Assembly: GCA_020026335.1 (NCBI GenBank) | Contig: JAHHQO010000001.1 | Span: 186,001-250,000, forward strand | Reading direction: 5' to 3' | DNA from: Alistipes sp. | Lineage (GTDB): Bacteria > Bacteroidota > Bacteroidia > Bacteroidales > Rikenellaceae | Length of the DNA stretch: 64,000 bases | Shown: positions 33,681-42,071 of the stretch, in pieces | Layout of the letters: the number at the start of each line of letters is the position of its first letter | Numbering within the stretch: position 1 is the stretch's first letter | Translations under genes and position numbers: made by a program | Notes under the pieces: generated by a model | Told to the model about the DNA's origin: nothing | What the model saw: only the letters and a program-made list of their open reading frames with translations | The model's database searches: none

Positions 33681-35240
33681 TTAGAAGGGCACCTCCTCGT
33701 TGAGCGAGGGTGCCGATATGTCAAATTCGTTGGGTCCCGTCATGCTGCCCAGACCGCCCGATACGGGAGCCGAGTAGTTGTTGGCACCGCTGGCGTAGTC
33801 GTCGTAGGCCTGCTGACCCTCTGCCACATCGGGCGAGAGTACCACATCGTCCACATCGGCAAAGCGTGCCTGCTCCTTGAGGAAGCGCATCGGCACGTCC
33901 TTCACCTCACCGTTACGGTGCTTGGCGATGATGATTTCCGCCATTCCGGCCGTGGATATGCCGTTCTCGTCCTGCGTGATGCCGTAGTATTCGGGACGGT
34001 GGATAAATGCCACGATGTCGGCGTCCTGCTCGATGGCACCCGACTCACGAAGGTCGGAGAGCTGGGGACGGCGCGAACCGCCACGGGTCTCGGTGGCACG
34101 GCTCAACTGCGAGAGGGCGATGATGGGCACGTTCAACTCCTTGGCGATGGCTTTCAGCGTTCGCGAGATGAACGACACCTCCTGCTCACGGTTGCCCTTC
34201 GAATCCTGATTGGCGGTCATCAGCTGGAGGTAGTCGATGATGATGACCTTTATCTCGTTGTGAATCTTCAGTCGGCGAGCCTTCGAGCGGAACTCGAAGA
34301 CCGAGAGCGCCGGTGTGTCGTCGATGTAGAGGGGAGCGGCACCCAGGGGCTTGGTGGCGGACTCGAGGTGACGCCACTGCTCGGGTGTGAGCTTTCCCGA
34401 CTTGACATCGTTGCCGGGCAGGCCTGTCTCTGCGATAATCAGACGCATCATCAGCTGCACGGCGGACATCTCCAGTGAGAAGAACGCCACACCGCTGTCC
34501 TGCTCGACGGCCATGTTGCGCGCCATCGACAACACGAAGGCGGTCTTACCCATTGAGGGTCGTGCCGCGATGATAATCAAATCGGAGGGTTGCCAGCCGA
34601 GGGTGACATTGTCGATGGCGGTGAATCCCGAGGGTACGCCGCTGAAACGGCTGGTGTTCTTCGAAGCCTCCTCAATCTGGGAGAGGGCGGCTTTCAGAAT
34701 GTCGCGCGAGTTTTGCACCGAACGCTTCACGTGGCCTTCCGAGACCTTGAAAATCTCGCTCTCGGCATAGCCGATGAGTTCGGTGACATCGACCGACTCG
34801 TCATAGGAGCGTTTCTGAATCTCGGTGGCCGAGCGGATGAGTTCGCGCTGGACATATTTCTGGGCTATGATTTTGGCGTGGAACTCCACATTGGCTGCCG
34901 AGCCGACCTTCTGGGTCAGCTGGGCGAGGTAGCTCACGCCGCCCACCTTGCTCAACTCCTTCTTGACCTTCAGTCGTTCGGTGACGGTGTAGAGGTCAAC
35001 GGGTTTAAGCTCTGTGGAGAGCTCGAGGATAGCCTTGTAGATGAGTCGGTGTGCCTCGTTGTAGAAGACATCGGGGGTGACGTACTCCTGCACGGTGACG
35101 ATGCTGTCCTTTTCGAGCATCAGCGCACCGAGCACTGCTTCTTCCAACTCCACCGCCTGGGGAGGTATGCTGCCTGCATTGTCGGTGAGTGCCGCAAAAG
35201 CCTCGGCATTACGTTGTGACGGTTTAAATTCTTTAGCCAT
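33681..35240 (-). CDS. dnaB: Replicative DNA helicase DnaB
   Basis: A 519-residue protein with the DnaB N-terminal domain (about 25-125), a linker, and the RecA-type core: Walker A AARPSMGKTAFVLSM (about 235-249), Walker B KVIIIDYLQLM, the ALSQLSRATETRGGSRRPQLSDLRESGAIEQDAD motifs (H3/H4). It unwinds DNA at the fork. The last 40 residues are a Ser/Asn-rich tail ending NEEVPF. A -7 element sits at 35265-35272. Confidence 0.97.
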   Translation of the reverse strand: MAKEFKPSQRNAEAFAALTDNAGSIPPQAVELEEAVLGALMLEKDSIVTVQEYVTPDVFYNEAHRLIYKAILELSTELKPVDLYTVTERLKVKKELSKVGGVSYLAQLTQKVGSAANVEFHAKIIAQKYVQRELIRSATEIQKRSYDESVDVTELIGYAESEIFKVSEGHVKRSVQNSRDILKAALSQIEEASKNTSRFSGVPSGFTAIDNVTLGWQPSDLIIIAARPSMGKTAFVLSMARNMAVEQDSGVAFFSLEMSAVQLMMRLIIAETGLPGNDVKSGKLTPEQWRHLESATKPLGAAPLYIDDTPALSVFEFRSKARRLKIHNEIKVIIIDYLQLMTANQDSKGNREQEVSFISRTLKAIAKELNVPIIALSQLSRATETRGGSRRPQLSDLRESGAIEQDADIVAFIHRPEYYGITQDENGISTAGMAEIIIAKHRNGEVKDVPMRFLKEQARFADVDDVVLSPDVAEGQQAYDDYASGANNYSAPVSGGLGSMTGPNEFDISAPSLNEEVPF

Positions 35241-35264
35241 TAGTGTTCAAATTCTTTCAAACTT

Positions 35265-35272
35265 CAAAAATA
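35265..35272 (-). promoter_or_regulatory. -7 promoter element of dnaB
   Basis: The minus strand reads TATTTTTG, 25 nt upstream of the dnaB ATG. Confidence 0.55.
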
Positions 35273-35313
35273 ACATTTTGTGGCGACTTTTCAAAACACG
35301 CCTTGCGGATAAC

Positions 35314-35437
35314 TGTCGATAACTCTGTTATTAACGGGGTTTAAGTGGCTCACTATCGCAAAAGTGGGGCGCAGGCACGCTGCAAAGGGGTGCGTGAGGT
35401 GTAGTTATTGACATTCTGATGATAATTCTGTGCATAA
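35314..35437. promoter_or_regulatory. DnaA-box-like cluster upstream of dnaB
   Basis: TTATGCACA (minus strand, 35429-35437) matches the TTATNCACA consensus exactly; TTATCGACA (minus strand, 35314-35322) and TTATTGACA (35405-35413) differ by one base. The surrounding DNA is AT-richer than the genome. It may be an origin-like element, a DnaA-regulated promoter region or chance. Confidence 0.3.
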
Positions 35438-35919
35438 CCCCATCATAACTTTACACTGCCATTCTCGTTGAGGGAGCGGTTCGCGGATTTTGCGGCTCAT
35501 TTCCTGCGGGTTGAAGGGTGCGGGGGGGGAGAGACCGAAAGAGGGGACGAACCGGTTTTGCCTTACACTTTGATACTCTTGGCAGGAAGGAGGAGTTGGA
35601 GTGTTAGCCGACTCCTTGAAAAGAGGTATGAAATTTCCGAATTTTTGTGCTTTTCCTGTCCTTTTGAGGACAGCTGTTACAAAGAAGTAACATTTTGAAA
35701 GGGTGCTGGAGCGTCTCCACGGAGGGGTGAGAGGGGCGAAATCGGGGACGGAAAAAGGGTGCGTTTCCGGGAGCAGAATAGGGTGGCTTCGCGAACAAAG
35801 TAGTGCGTTTCTGCGGGGAAAAATCCGTGGGGAAAATGGTGTGTCTTTGCGAATAAACAGGGAGACGACCACTGACGAAAAGAGAGCGAACAGCTGATGA
35901 TACCGCCTACAAAAACCGT

Positions 35920-35985
35920 CTGCCAAAACCGTTTACCGAACCCACTTGCCGAACCCGCCTGCCGAAACCACTTGCGAAATTCCCT
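35920..35985. repeat. Tandem 13-bp imperfect repeat
   Basis: About five imperfect copies of a 13-bp unit close to GCCGAAACCACTT follow one another directly before the 3' end of comF. The unit length is not a multiple of three and no gene covers it. Confidence 0.6.
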
Positions 35986-36008
35986 TTTCCGATGCCCCGA
36001 ACAGACTC

Positions 36009-36743
36009 CTACTCCTTGAGTCCCAGCTCGTGGCGCGGAGCGGCGAGGGCGGCGATGCTGATACGGCACGAGGGCACGGCTGCGAGAATGGCGGTGGCGC
36101 AGGAGGAGAGGGTGCTGCCCGTGGTGAGGACATCGTCTACCAGAAGAATGTGAAGCCCCTCCAACCGTTCGGGACGGGCGACACGAAAGGCATTGGCGAC
36201 ATTCTTTTCGCGTTCGTGGCGTTGTCGGTGGGCTTGTGAGCGGGTGTTGCGCGAGCGGCGCACCGAGTGGCGGTCCATGCGTATGCCCATGCTGTGGGCG
36301 ATGCCTTCGGCCAGAAAATCCGATTGGTTGTAGCCGCGTTTCATCTGTTTGAAGGGGTGGAGCGGCAGGGGTACGATGACATCTATATCGTCATAGAGCC
36401 CCGAAGAGCGCAACTCCTCGCCGTACCATTGCCCCATGACATAGGCGGGACGCCAAAAGCCCCTGTATTTGAAGTTGTGAATCATCTGTCGCCAGCCGCT
36501 GCCGTGAATGTAGAACAGAAAGCACGAGGCACGCTCCACGGGGACGATGCCCCAGAATTTGCGCACCACGGGGTTGTCCGCCTCGCGACAGAAGTCCGTC
36601 AGCGGAGCGGTGGCACGACAGAGGGTGCAGATGACATATTCGCCCTCCTCGATTTTCGCACCGCACACGGGACAGTGCATCGGCGCGAGCAGGGAGAGTA
36701 TGTCGTCCCACGCCTCGCGGAGGAGGTTACTGAGGGTCGACAT
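36009..36743 (-). CDS. comF: ComF-family phosphoribosyltransferase-like protein
   Basis: A 244-residue protein with an N-terminal zinc ribbon (CPVCGAKIEEGEYVICTLC, about residues 24-42) and a PRTase domain whose PRPP loop is LLVDDVLTTGSTLSSC (about 200-215). ComF proteins take part in DNA uptake, probably in processing transformed single strands. It overlaps priA by 17 nt, so the two are translationally linked, and comM lies nearby. Confidence 0.92.
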   Translation of the reverse strand: MSTLSNLLREAWDDILSLLAPMHCPVCGAKIEEGEYVICTLCRATAPLTDFCREADNPVVRKFWGIVPVERASCFLFYIHGSGWRQMIHNFKYRGFWRPAYVMGQWYGEELRSSGLYDDIDVIVPLPLHPFKQMKRGYNQSDFLAEGIAHSMGIRMDRHSVRRSRNTRSQAHRQRHEREKNVANAFRVARPERLEGLHILLVDDVLTTGSTLSSCATAILAAVPSCRISIAALAAPRHELGLKE

Positions 36744-39012
36744 TGATGAGAATTTCTATGTACTTGAAATCGCTTTGGGCGTGGAAACGCTCCATTTCGC
36801 GGCGTATGATTTCGCGGGCACGGCGTGCCGAAGCTCCGCTCTCGATTTTCAGCAACATCGAAATCAGATACTCGCCGCGTATGCGGTCGACGGGGGGCGA
36901 CATGGGACCCATGAGTCGGCGTCCGAATATCTTGCGCAGCGCGGCAGACAGCTCCACGGCCGCACGCCGCAACAGCTGAATGTCGCGGTGACGCAGGGTG
37001 AAGGAGATGATGCGCGAGTAGGGCGGATAGAAGAACTCCTCGCGTTCGCGCAGCTGGGTGAGCGCCATGCCCTCGTAGTCGCCTTCGACAACCTGTCGCA
37101 GGACGGGGTTACGCGGGTCGGAGGTCTGTATCACCACCTCGCCGCCCGAAGCTCGTCGGCCGGCGCGTCCTGCCACCTGTATCATCAGCTGGAAGGCGCG
37201 TTCCGAGGCTCTGAAATCGGGGTTCGCCAACAGATTGTCGGCATTGAGAATGCCCACCAACGACACTCCGTCGAAATCGAATCCCTTGGTAATCATCTGC
37301 GTGCCGACCAATATGTCGGTGCGGTGCTCCGCGAAGTCGTTGATGATGGCGTTGAATGCCCGCTCCGAGGTCACGGCATCGCGGTCGAGACGCGCCACAC
37401 GTGCCTTGGGGAAGAATTTGAGAATCTCCTCCTCGATTTTCTCCGTGCCGAAGCCCATCGGCACAAGGTCGGTGACCTTGCACGAGGGGCACTTCTTGGG
37501 CATGGGCTCCGAGTGGCCGCAGTAGTGGCAGACCAACCGTCCCGAAGCCTTGTGGTAGGTCAGCGACACGTTGCAGTCCTTGCAGCGTGCCGTCCAGCCA
37601 CACTCGGTGCACTCCACATAGGGCGAGAAGCCCCTGCGGTTCTGAAAGAGCATCACCTGTTCGCCCCGCGAGAGGGTGTCCTCGATTTTGTCCAACAACA
37701 GCTGGTTGAAGTGGGAGTGACGCTCGCCGCGGCGTGCCGCACGCAGGGTGTCGGAGATGAGGATTTCGGGCAGACGACCCTCGCCGTAACGCTCTGTGAG
37801 TCGGGCGTATCCGTACTTGCCGCTCGTGGCGTTGAGCCATGTTTCGAGCGAGGGGGTGGCACTGCCCAGAAGGGTCTTCGAGGAGAAGATGCGTGCGGCC
37901 ATCACCGCACAGTCGCGCGCCTGATAGCGCGGTGTGGGGTCGGCCTGCTTGTAGCTGGCATCGTGCTCCTCGTCCACGATGATGAGTTGCAGATGCTTCA
38001 GGGGGAGGAATATCGACGAACGCACACCCACCACAAAGCTACCGCCCTGCGATCGGTTGAGACGCAGGTAGGTCTCCGAACGCTTCACATCGGTGAGCTT
38101 CGAATGGTAGGGGGTTACACGGCTGCCGAAGATGCGCTCCATACGCTCGATGAGCTGGGCGGTGAGGGCGATTTCGGGAACCAGCAACAACACATCGCCA
38201 CCCTGTGACAGCACCTCGGCAATGAGGTGGATATAGACTTCGGTTTTGCCCGATGAGGTGATGCCCTGCAACAGCACGGCGGACTTGCCGTTCGCGAATT
38301 GTTCCTTGATGAGGGTGTAAGCCTCCTGTTGATGCGGAGTCAGCTCCGGCAGGCGGAAACGCACCTTGCCCTGCTCGGTGGAGGGTTCGTGCTCCACGGG
38401 CAGAATGTACTCCTTCTTTTCGAGGGCGCGCAGTACCGACAGCTCGCTGTCGAGCAGACGGCGAGGCACTTCGGTTTCGAAAACTTCGGGGGAGAGGGTG
38501 TCGGTCTTCAGCGCATCGGGCTGAACTGTGGTGATGATTTCCAACAGCGCATCGTACTGTCGGCGGGCGCGGCGTTCGAGTTGGTCGAGCACCTCATCGA
38601 GATGTGTGCGCTCCCTGAATGCCGGCGAGAGCAGAAAATACAACTCCTTGCGCGGACGGAACAGCTCCTCCTCGAAGCGGCTCTGTGTGGTGGCGGAGGG
38701 TTTCATCAGCGAGGGCAGAGCCACACGCATCACCTCGCCCAGCGATGACATATAGTAATCGGCCATCCACTCCCAGAGTTGCATCTGGGCATCGGAAAGC
38801 AACGGCTCGTCATAGAGACGAGCCTGTATGGGTTTTACGGTTTTGACATTGGGACGGCGGTCGTGTATGCGCCATACGATGCCCGTGTAGATTTTCTTTG
38901 CGCCGAATTGTACCGCCACGGCACACCCCTTTTCAACCGTCATGCCTTCGGGTATGGCGAAGGTGTATTCGGGTTGTGCGAGCGGGAGAACTATGTCGGC
39001 ATAGAGCGGCAT
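36727..39012 (-). CDS. priA: Primosomal replication restart helicase PriA
   Basis: A 761-residue protein: N-terminal DNA-binding domain, helicase core with Walker A GITSSGKTEVYIHL (about 250-263), DEEHDASYKQ (about 340), and the zinc-binding insert with paired cysteines CTECGWTARCKDC and CHYCGHSEPMPKKCPSC (about 455-500), followed by motifs IV-VI (GTQMITKGFDFDGVSLV, QVAGRAGR). It reloads DnaB at stalled forks. Its ATG overlaps the stop of the YitT-family gene. Confidence 0.96.
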   Translation of the reverse strand: MPLYADIVLPLAQPEYTFAIPEGMTVEKGCAVAVQFGAKKIYTGIVWRIHDRRPNVKTVKPIQARLYDEPLLSDAQMQLWEWMADYYMSSLGEVMRVALPSLMKPSATTQSRFEEELFRPRKELYFLLSPAFRERTHLDEVLDQLERRARRQYDALLEIITTVQPDALKTDTLSPEVFETEVPRRLLDSELSVLRALEKKEYILPVEHEPSTEQGKVRFRLPELTPHQQEAYTLIKEQFANGKSAVLLQGITSSGKTEVYIHLIAEVLSQGGDVLLLVPEIALTAQLIERMERIFGSRVTPYHSKLTDVKRSETYLRLNRSQGGSFVVGVRSSIFLPLKHLQLIIVDEEHDASYKQADPTPRYQARDCAVMAARIFSSKTLLGSATPSLETWLNATSGKYGYARLTERYGEGRLPEILISDTLRAARRGERHSHFNQLLLDKIEDTLSRGEQVMLFQNRRGFSPYVECTECGWTARCKDCNVSLTYHKASGRLVCHYCGHSEPMPKKCPSCKVTDLVPMGFGTEKIEEEILKFFPKARVARLDRDAVTSERAFNAIINDFAEHRTDILVGTQMITKGFDFDGVSLVGILNADNLLANPDFRASERAFQLMIQVAGRAGRRASGGEVVIQTSDPRNPVLRQVVEGDYEGMALTQLREREEFFYPPYSRIISFTLRHRDIQLLRRAAVELSAALRKIFGRRLMGPMSPPVDRIRGEYLISMLLKIESGASARRAREIIRREMERFHAQSDFKYIEILINVDPQ

Positions 39013-39947
39013 TAGAGTTTGGTGAGCGGCTGGAAGCCCTCGCCATAGACACCCATCACGGAGCCTACCGAGATGAACGCCGTGGCATCGACTCCTCTGA
39101 CGAATTTCAACAACATGGGAGTTTCACGTTTGCGGCAGACCACCATCACAATCTTCGAAGGCTCCTTGGAGTACCAGCCCTGCGAGTCGATGAGGGTGAC
39201 ACCGCGGTGCATGTTGCTCGACACGGCCTCGGCCATCTTGTTGTAGTCCTTGGTGATGATGAAGACCTGATGCGACTGGTTGTTACCCGACATGAGCATA
39301 TCGACAGTGTAGGCCACCACCACGGTCATCACATAACCGTAGATGAGCGTAGCCAGACCCTTGCCCACGAAGAGTGCCGAACCGATGATGACGGCATCGG
39401 TGTAGATGAGAATCTTACCGTAGTTGACGTTGTGGTATTTCTGAATGATGAGTGCCACGATATCCGTACCACCCGTAGTACCGCCCTGCGAGAAGCAGAG
39501 CGCGATACCTATACCTGCGAAGATACCGCCCAAAATCATGGGCAGGAGATGTTCTGTGGGTTCGAAGATGGGGAAAATCGAGGAGGCATAGCCCGACTCC
39601 TCGATGAACCACTGCCAGAAGTTCATGCTCACCGAAATCATGATGATACTGAAGATGGTCTTGATACCGAAGTTCCAGCCCACAATCAGACCGCCGATAA
39701 GGATAAGTATGGCATTGATGAGCAACACCATGGTACCCATCTTGATACCCCAGTCATAGCCCATCGACACACCGATGGCATTGACACCCTCGCTGAGTAC
39801 GTAACCCAAACCACCGGCTCCACCGCCCGTACCGTCTGCCGGTTTTACGCAACCGATCCAACCAAATGCGTAAAGGAACATACCGAATGCCATAATCGAG
39901 TATTCCTTCAGGACTTTTAATACCGAAGCCATAGTCAGGTGTTTCAT
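39012..39947 (-). CDS. YitT-family membrane protein (DUF161/DUF2179)
   Basis: A 311-residue protein with five or six membrane helices (about 15-225) containing the family motif SQGGTTGGTDIVALI and a soluble C-terminal DUF2179 domain (about 225-311; SHQVFIITKDYNKMAEAV and MVVCRKRETPMLL). The transport role of the family is not established. Met1 or Met6 could be the start. A -7 element at 39978-39985 lies inside the end of the preceding radical SAM gene, so yitT-priA-comF can be transcribed separately. Confidence 0.9.
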   Translation of the reverse strand: MKHLTMASVLKVLKEYSIMAFGMFLYAFGWIGCVKPADGTGGGAGGLGYVLSEGVNAIGVSMGYDWGIKMGTMVLLINAILILIGGLIVGWNFGIKTIFSIIMISVSMNFWQWFIEESGYASSIFPIFEPTEHLLPMILGGIFAGIGIALCFSQGGTTGGTDIVALIIQKYHNVNYGKILIYTDAVIIGSALFVGKGLATLIYGYVMTVVVAYTVDMLMSGNNQSHQVFIITKDYNKMAEAVSSNMHRGVTLIDSQGWYSKEPSKIVMVVCRKRETPMLLKFVRGVDATAFISVGSVMGVYGEGFQPLTKL

Positions 39948-39974
39948 AGCGGTGAAGATATTTTTAGTTTGTAC

Positions 39975-40919
39975 CTACAAAGATAGAAAAAAATCGCCTT
40001 GATATGCATCCGAATGCGCCAAACTTTTCTCGAGAAGCGATAATAATTGGTCATTTCGTATCAAACCCCAATTCGGACCGTAGTGATAACGGGGCGGAGC
40101 TTCCGATGCGAAGCGTTCGACCACAAGGTCGGGACGCAGTCGGCGGAGGATTTGGGTGAAGAGGGCGATGTACTCGTCCAGCGTCCAAAAACGGAAGCGT
40201 TCGGGGTGGAGGTCATACTCGCGAGCCATGGTCGTGCCACGGAAAATTTGCAGCTGGTGGAACTTCACGGTCGTAAGGGGCAGGGCGTTGATTTTCTCCG
40301 TCTGGGCGATGAGCATCTCATCGCTCTCGCCCGGCAGACCGAGAATGAAGTGCGCCCCCACGTGCAGACCGCGCTCGGCGGTCATCTCCACGGCACGCTG
40401 TGCGCAGGCGAAGTCGTGACCGCGGTTGATGGCCTTCAACGTCTCGTCGAAGGTCGATTCTATGCCGTATTCGATGGTCACATAGTGGTCGCGTGCCACC
40501 GACGCAAAGTAGTCCAACAGCTCCTCGTTCACACAGTCGGGGCGTGTGCCGACCACGATGCCGATGACCCCCTCGTGCGCGAGGGCCTCGTCATAGCAGC
40601 GGCGCAAGTCGTCGAGCGGTGCGTAGGTGTTGGTGTAGGATTGGAAGTAGACCAGAAACTGCGAGGCGTTGCGGTAGCGGCGGCGGTGGAACTCTATTCC
40701 CTCGTCAATCTGACGGGTGATGCTCTTGTCGGGTCGGCAGTACGAGGGGGTGAAGGCCTCGTTGTTGCAGAATGTGCAACCGCCTGTCGAGATGCGTCCG
40801 TCACGGTTGGGACAGGTGAAGCCTGCATTGACCGCCACCTTCTGCACACGGCCGCCAAAAAGGCGTTTGAAGTACGCCGCGTAGGAATTAAATCGTCTGT
40901 CGTCTCCCCAGTAATACAT
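39975..40919 (-). CDS. Radical SAM protein of the YhcC (TIGR01212) family
   Basis: A 314-residue protein starting MYYWGDDRRFNSYAAYFKRL. The cluster-binding cysteines lie in NAGFTCPNRDGRISTGGCTFCNN (first Cys then Cys-x2-Cys, about residues 35-50), which is the arrangement of this family. Later motifs are GTRPDCVNEELLDYF and VGAHFILGLPGESDEM. The reaction is not known. It starts 11 nt after a secreted nuclease gene and is the last gene of the run from cdd. Its final codons contain the promoter of the next gene. Confidence 0.9.
   Translation of the reverse strand: MYYWGDDRRFNSYAAYFKRLFGGRVQKVAVNAGFTCPNRDGRISTGGCTFCNNEAFTPSYCRPDKSITRQIDEGIEFHRRRYRNASQFLVYFQSYTNTYAPLDDLRRCYDEALAHEGVIGIVVGTRPDCVNEELLDYFASVARDHYVTIEYGIESTFDETLKAINRGHDFACAQRAVEMTAERGLHVGAHFILGLPGESDEMLIAQTEKINALPLTTVKFHQLQIFRGTTMAREYDLHPERFRFWTLDEYIALFTQILRRLRPDLVVERFASEAPPRYHYGPNWGLIRNDQLLSLLEKSLAHSDAYQGDFFLSL
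39978..39985 (-). promoter_or_regulatory. -7 promoter element of the yitT-priA-comF unit inside an upstream gene
   Basis: The minus strand reads TATCTTTG and encodes the last residues Leu-Ser-Leu of the radical SAM protein. It lies 31 nt upstream of the YitT-family start. Confidence 0.6.
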
Positions 40920-40930
40920 CTCTCTTCAGG

Positions 40931-42037
40931 TCAGAATTTCCAAAATGATACGTCTAATCGTTGCTTGGGCGCATTGGGCAGGTGGGTGAAGAATTCCTGA
41001 CCGGTAATTCGCTCCAACTGCTCCACGCTCATAATATACTTGCGCAGATTCTTTTCGCCCTTGTAGGGGCGGTGCTCCAGCAACCACGCGGCGCACTCCA
41101 TCTCCTCGGGTCGCAGGTCGCGCAGGGAACGCCCCGTGCGACCGCTCTTCGAACGAATCAGCACCTTGTAGAAGTGGGTGGGCACCGCCACATAACGACC
41201 TCCCCGGTCGGTGGTCGAGGTGCGGTAGTCGGCAAAGTGGGCTCCCGTCACCACATAGAGCGTGTCGGGGGTCTTCATCGCCAGCTCCTGCACCTTGCGC
41301 TCGAAGTACGACCACATACCGGCATTGAATCCGTTTTGGATTTGCGGGGTCATGTTGGTGAAGAAGAAGGTTTGGGCATTCGACCCTGCGGTCGAGATGC
41401 GGTCGCCCGATGCCACCATGTGACCGCGCGAATACTTCTTGCGGTAGGCACTGCGCAGGTCGGGTTGCTGACGGAGCGACACCTTGGGGTCGAACTGCCA
41501 GTCGTTGGTGCGCTCGACACGCTTCTCCACATAGCAGCGGTGCATGGGCGCTGCCACCCAAATGGCACAGCCTGCCTTCACGCTGTAACATACCGTGTAG
41601 TTGCGTGCCGCGTGACCTCCGGCCTTCAAATCGGGGCAGAGGTGGGTGATGTAGAGATAGTCGCCCGCGCGCTTCTGGTCGAAGGGCAGCTCCAACCAGC
41701 CCGTGTAGCCCTGCAAGGCACCGTCACGCTCGTGGCGCGAGGGGGTCTGCGGTTGTGCCTTTTCGGGGGCTGAGTGCCCCTTTTCGGCGGGCTGTCCCTG
41801 TGGGAAGGGCTTTGCCTTGGCAGGGGGTTGTACCTTGTCGGACTTATGTCCGCTGTTGTTTTGTTGTCCCTTGCGAGAGTCTGACTCTTCGCTGTGGTGA
41901 CGACTGTCAAAAACAGAGGAAGAGCCCGAATGGCTCTTTTTCTCTGCAAGATAACGGTAATCCTTTTCGAAGCTGCACGTCGACAGCAGGAGTACCAGAC
42001 AGGCGATTAAAAGGGCTCTCGAACTCTTCCTCTTCAC
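40931..42037 (-). CDS. Secreted DNA/RNA non-specific endonuclease (beta-beta-alpha-Me), paralog 1
   Basis: A 368-residue lipoprotein: signal MKRKSSRALLIACLVLLLST followed by Cys (lipobox-like LSTC), a hydrophilic linker rich in Ser, Lys, Gln and Pro (about 25-105), then a NUC-type domain. The catalytic loop reads YSRGHMVASGDRI, with Ser in the place of the usual Asp before RGH, and the metal-binding Asn lies in FFFTNMTPQIQNGFNAGMW. It is probably anchored at the outer membrane and degrades DNA or RNA outside or in the periplasm. It lies 34 nt after a longer paralog. Confidence 0.87.
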   Translation of the reverse strand: MKRKSSRALLIACLVLLLSTCSFEKDYRYLAEKKSHSGSSSVFDSRHHSEESDSRKGQQNNSGHKSDKVQPPAKAKPFPQGQPAEKGHSAPEKAQPQTPSRHERDGALQGYTGWLELPFDQKRAGDYLYITHLCPDLKAGGHAARNYTVCYSVKAGCAIWVAAPMHRCYVEKRVERTNDWQFDPKVSLRQQPDLRSAYRKKYSRGHMVASGDRISTAGSNAQTFFFTNMTPQIQNGFNAGMWSYFERKVQELAMKTPDTLYVVTGAHFADYRTSTTDRGGRYVAVPTHFYKVLIRSKSGRTGRSLRDLRPEEMECAAWLLEHRPYKGEKNLRKYIMSVEQLERITGQEFFTHLPNAPKQRLDVSFWKF

Positions 42038-42071
42038 TTCTCGGATATAGGGTTATATCTGTTTTCCTTGT

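Larger units (their letters stand above)
35241..36008. other. 768-nt region without a gene, upstream of dnaB
   Basis: No believable gene. From dnaB outwards it holds the dnaB promoter, several DnaA-box-like 9-mers (35314-35322, 35405-35413, 35429-35437), a short inverted repeat CTGTCC-ttttga-GGACAG (35656-35673) and a 13-bp tandem repeat (35920-35985). A frame on the minus strand at 35405-35926 was considered and rejected. Confidence 0.5.

Noticed and set aside
35405..35926. 173-codon frame upstream of dnaB on the minus strand
   Set aside because: Pro/Ser/Phe-rich with no motif, no conserved start, in a region with repeats and AT-rich segments.
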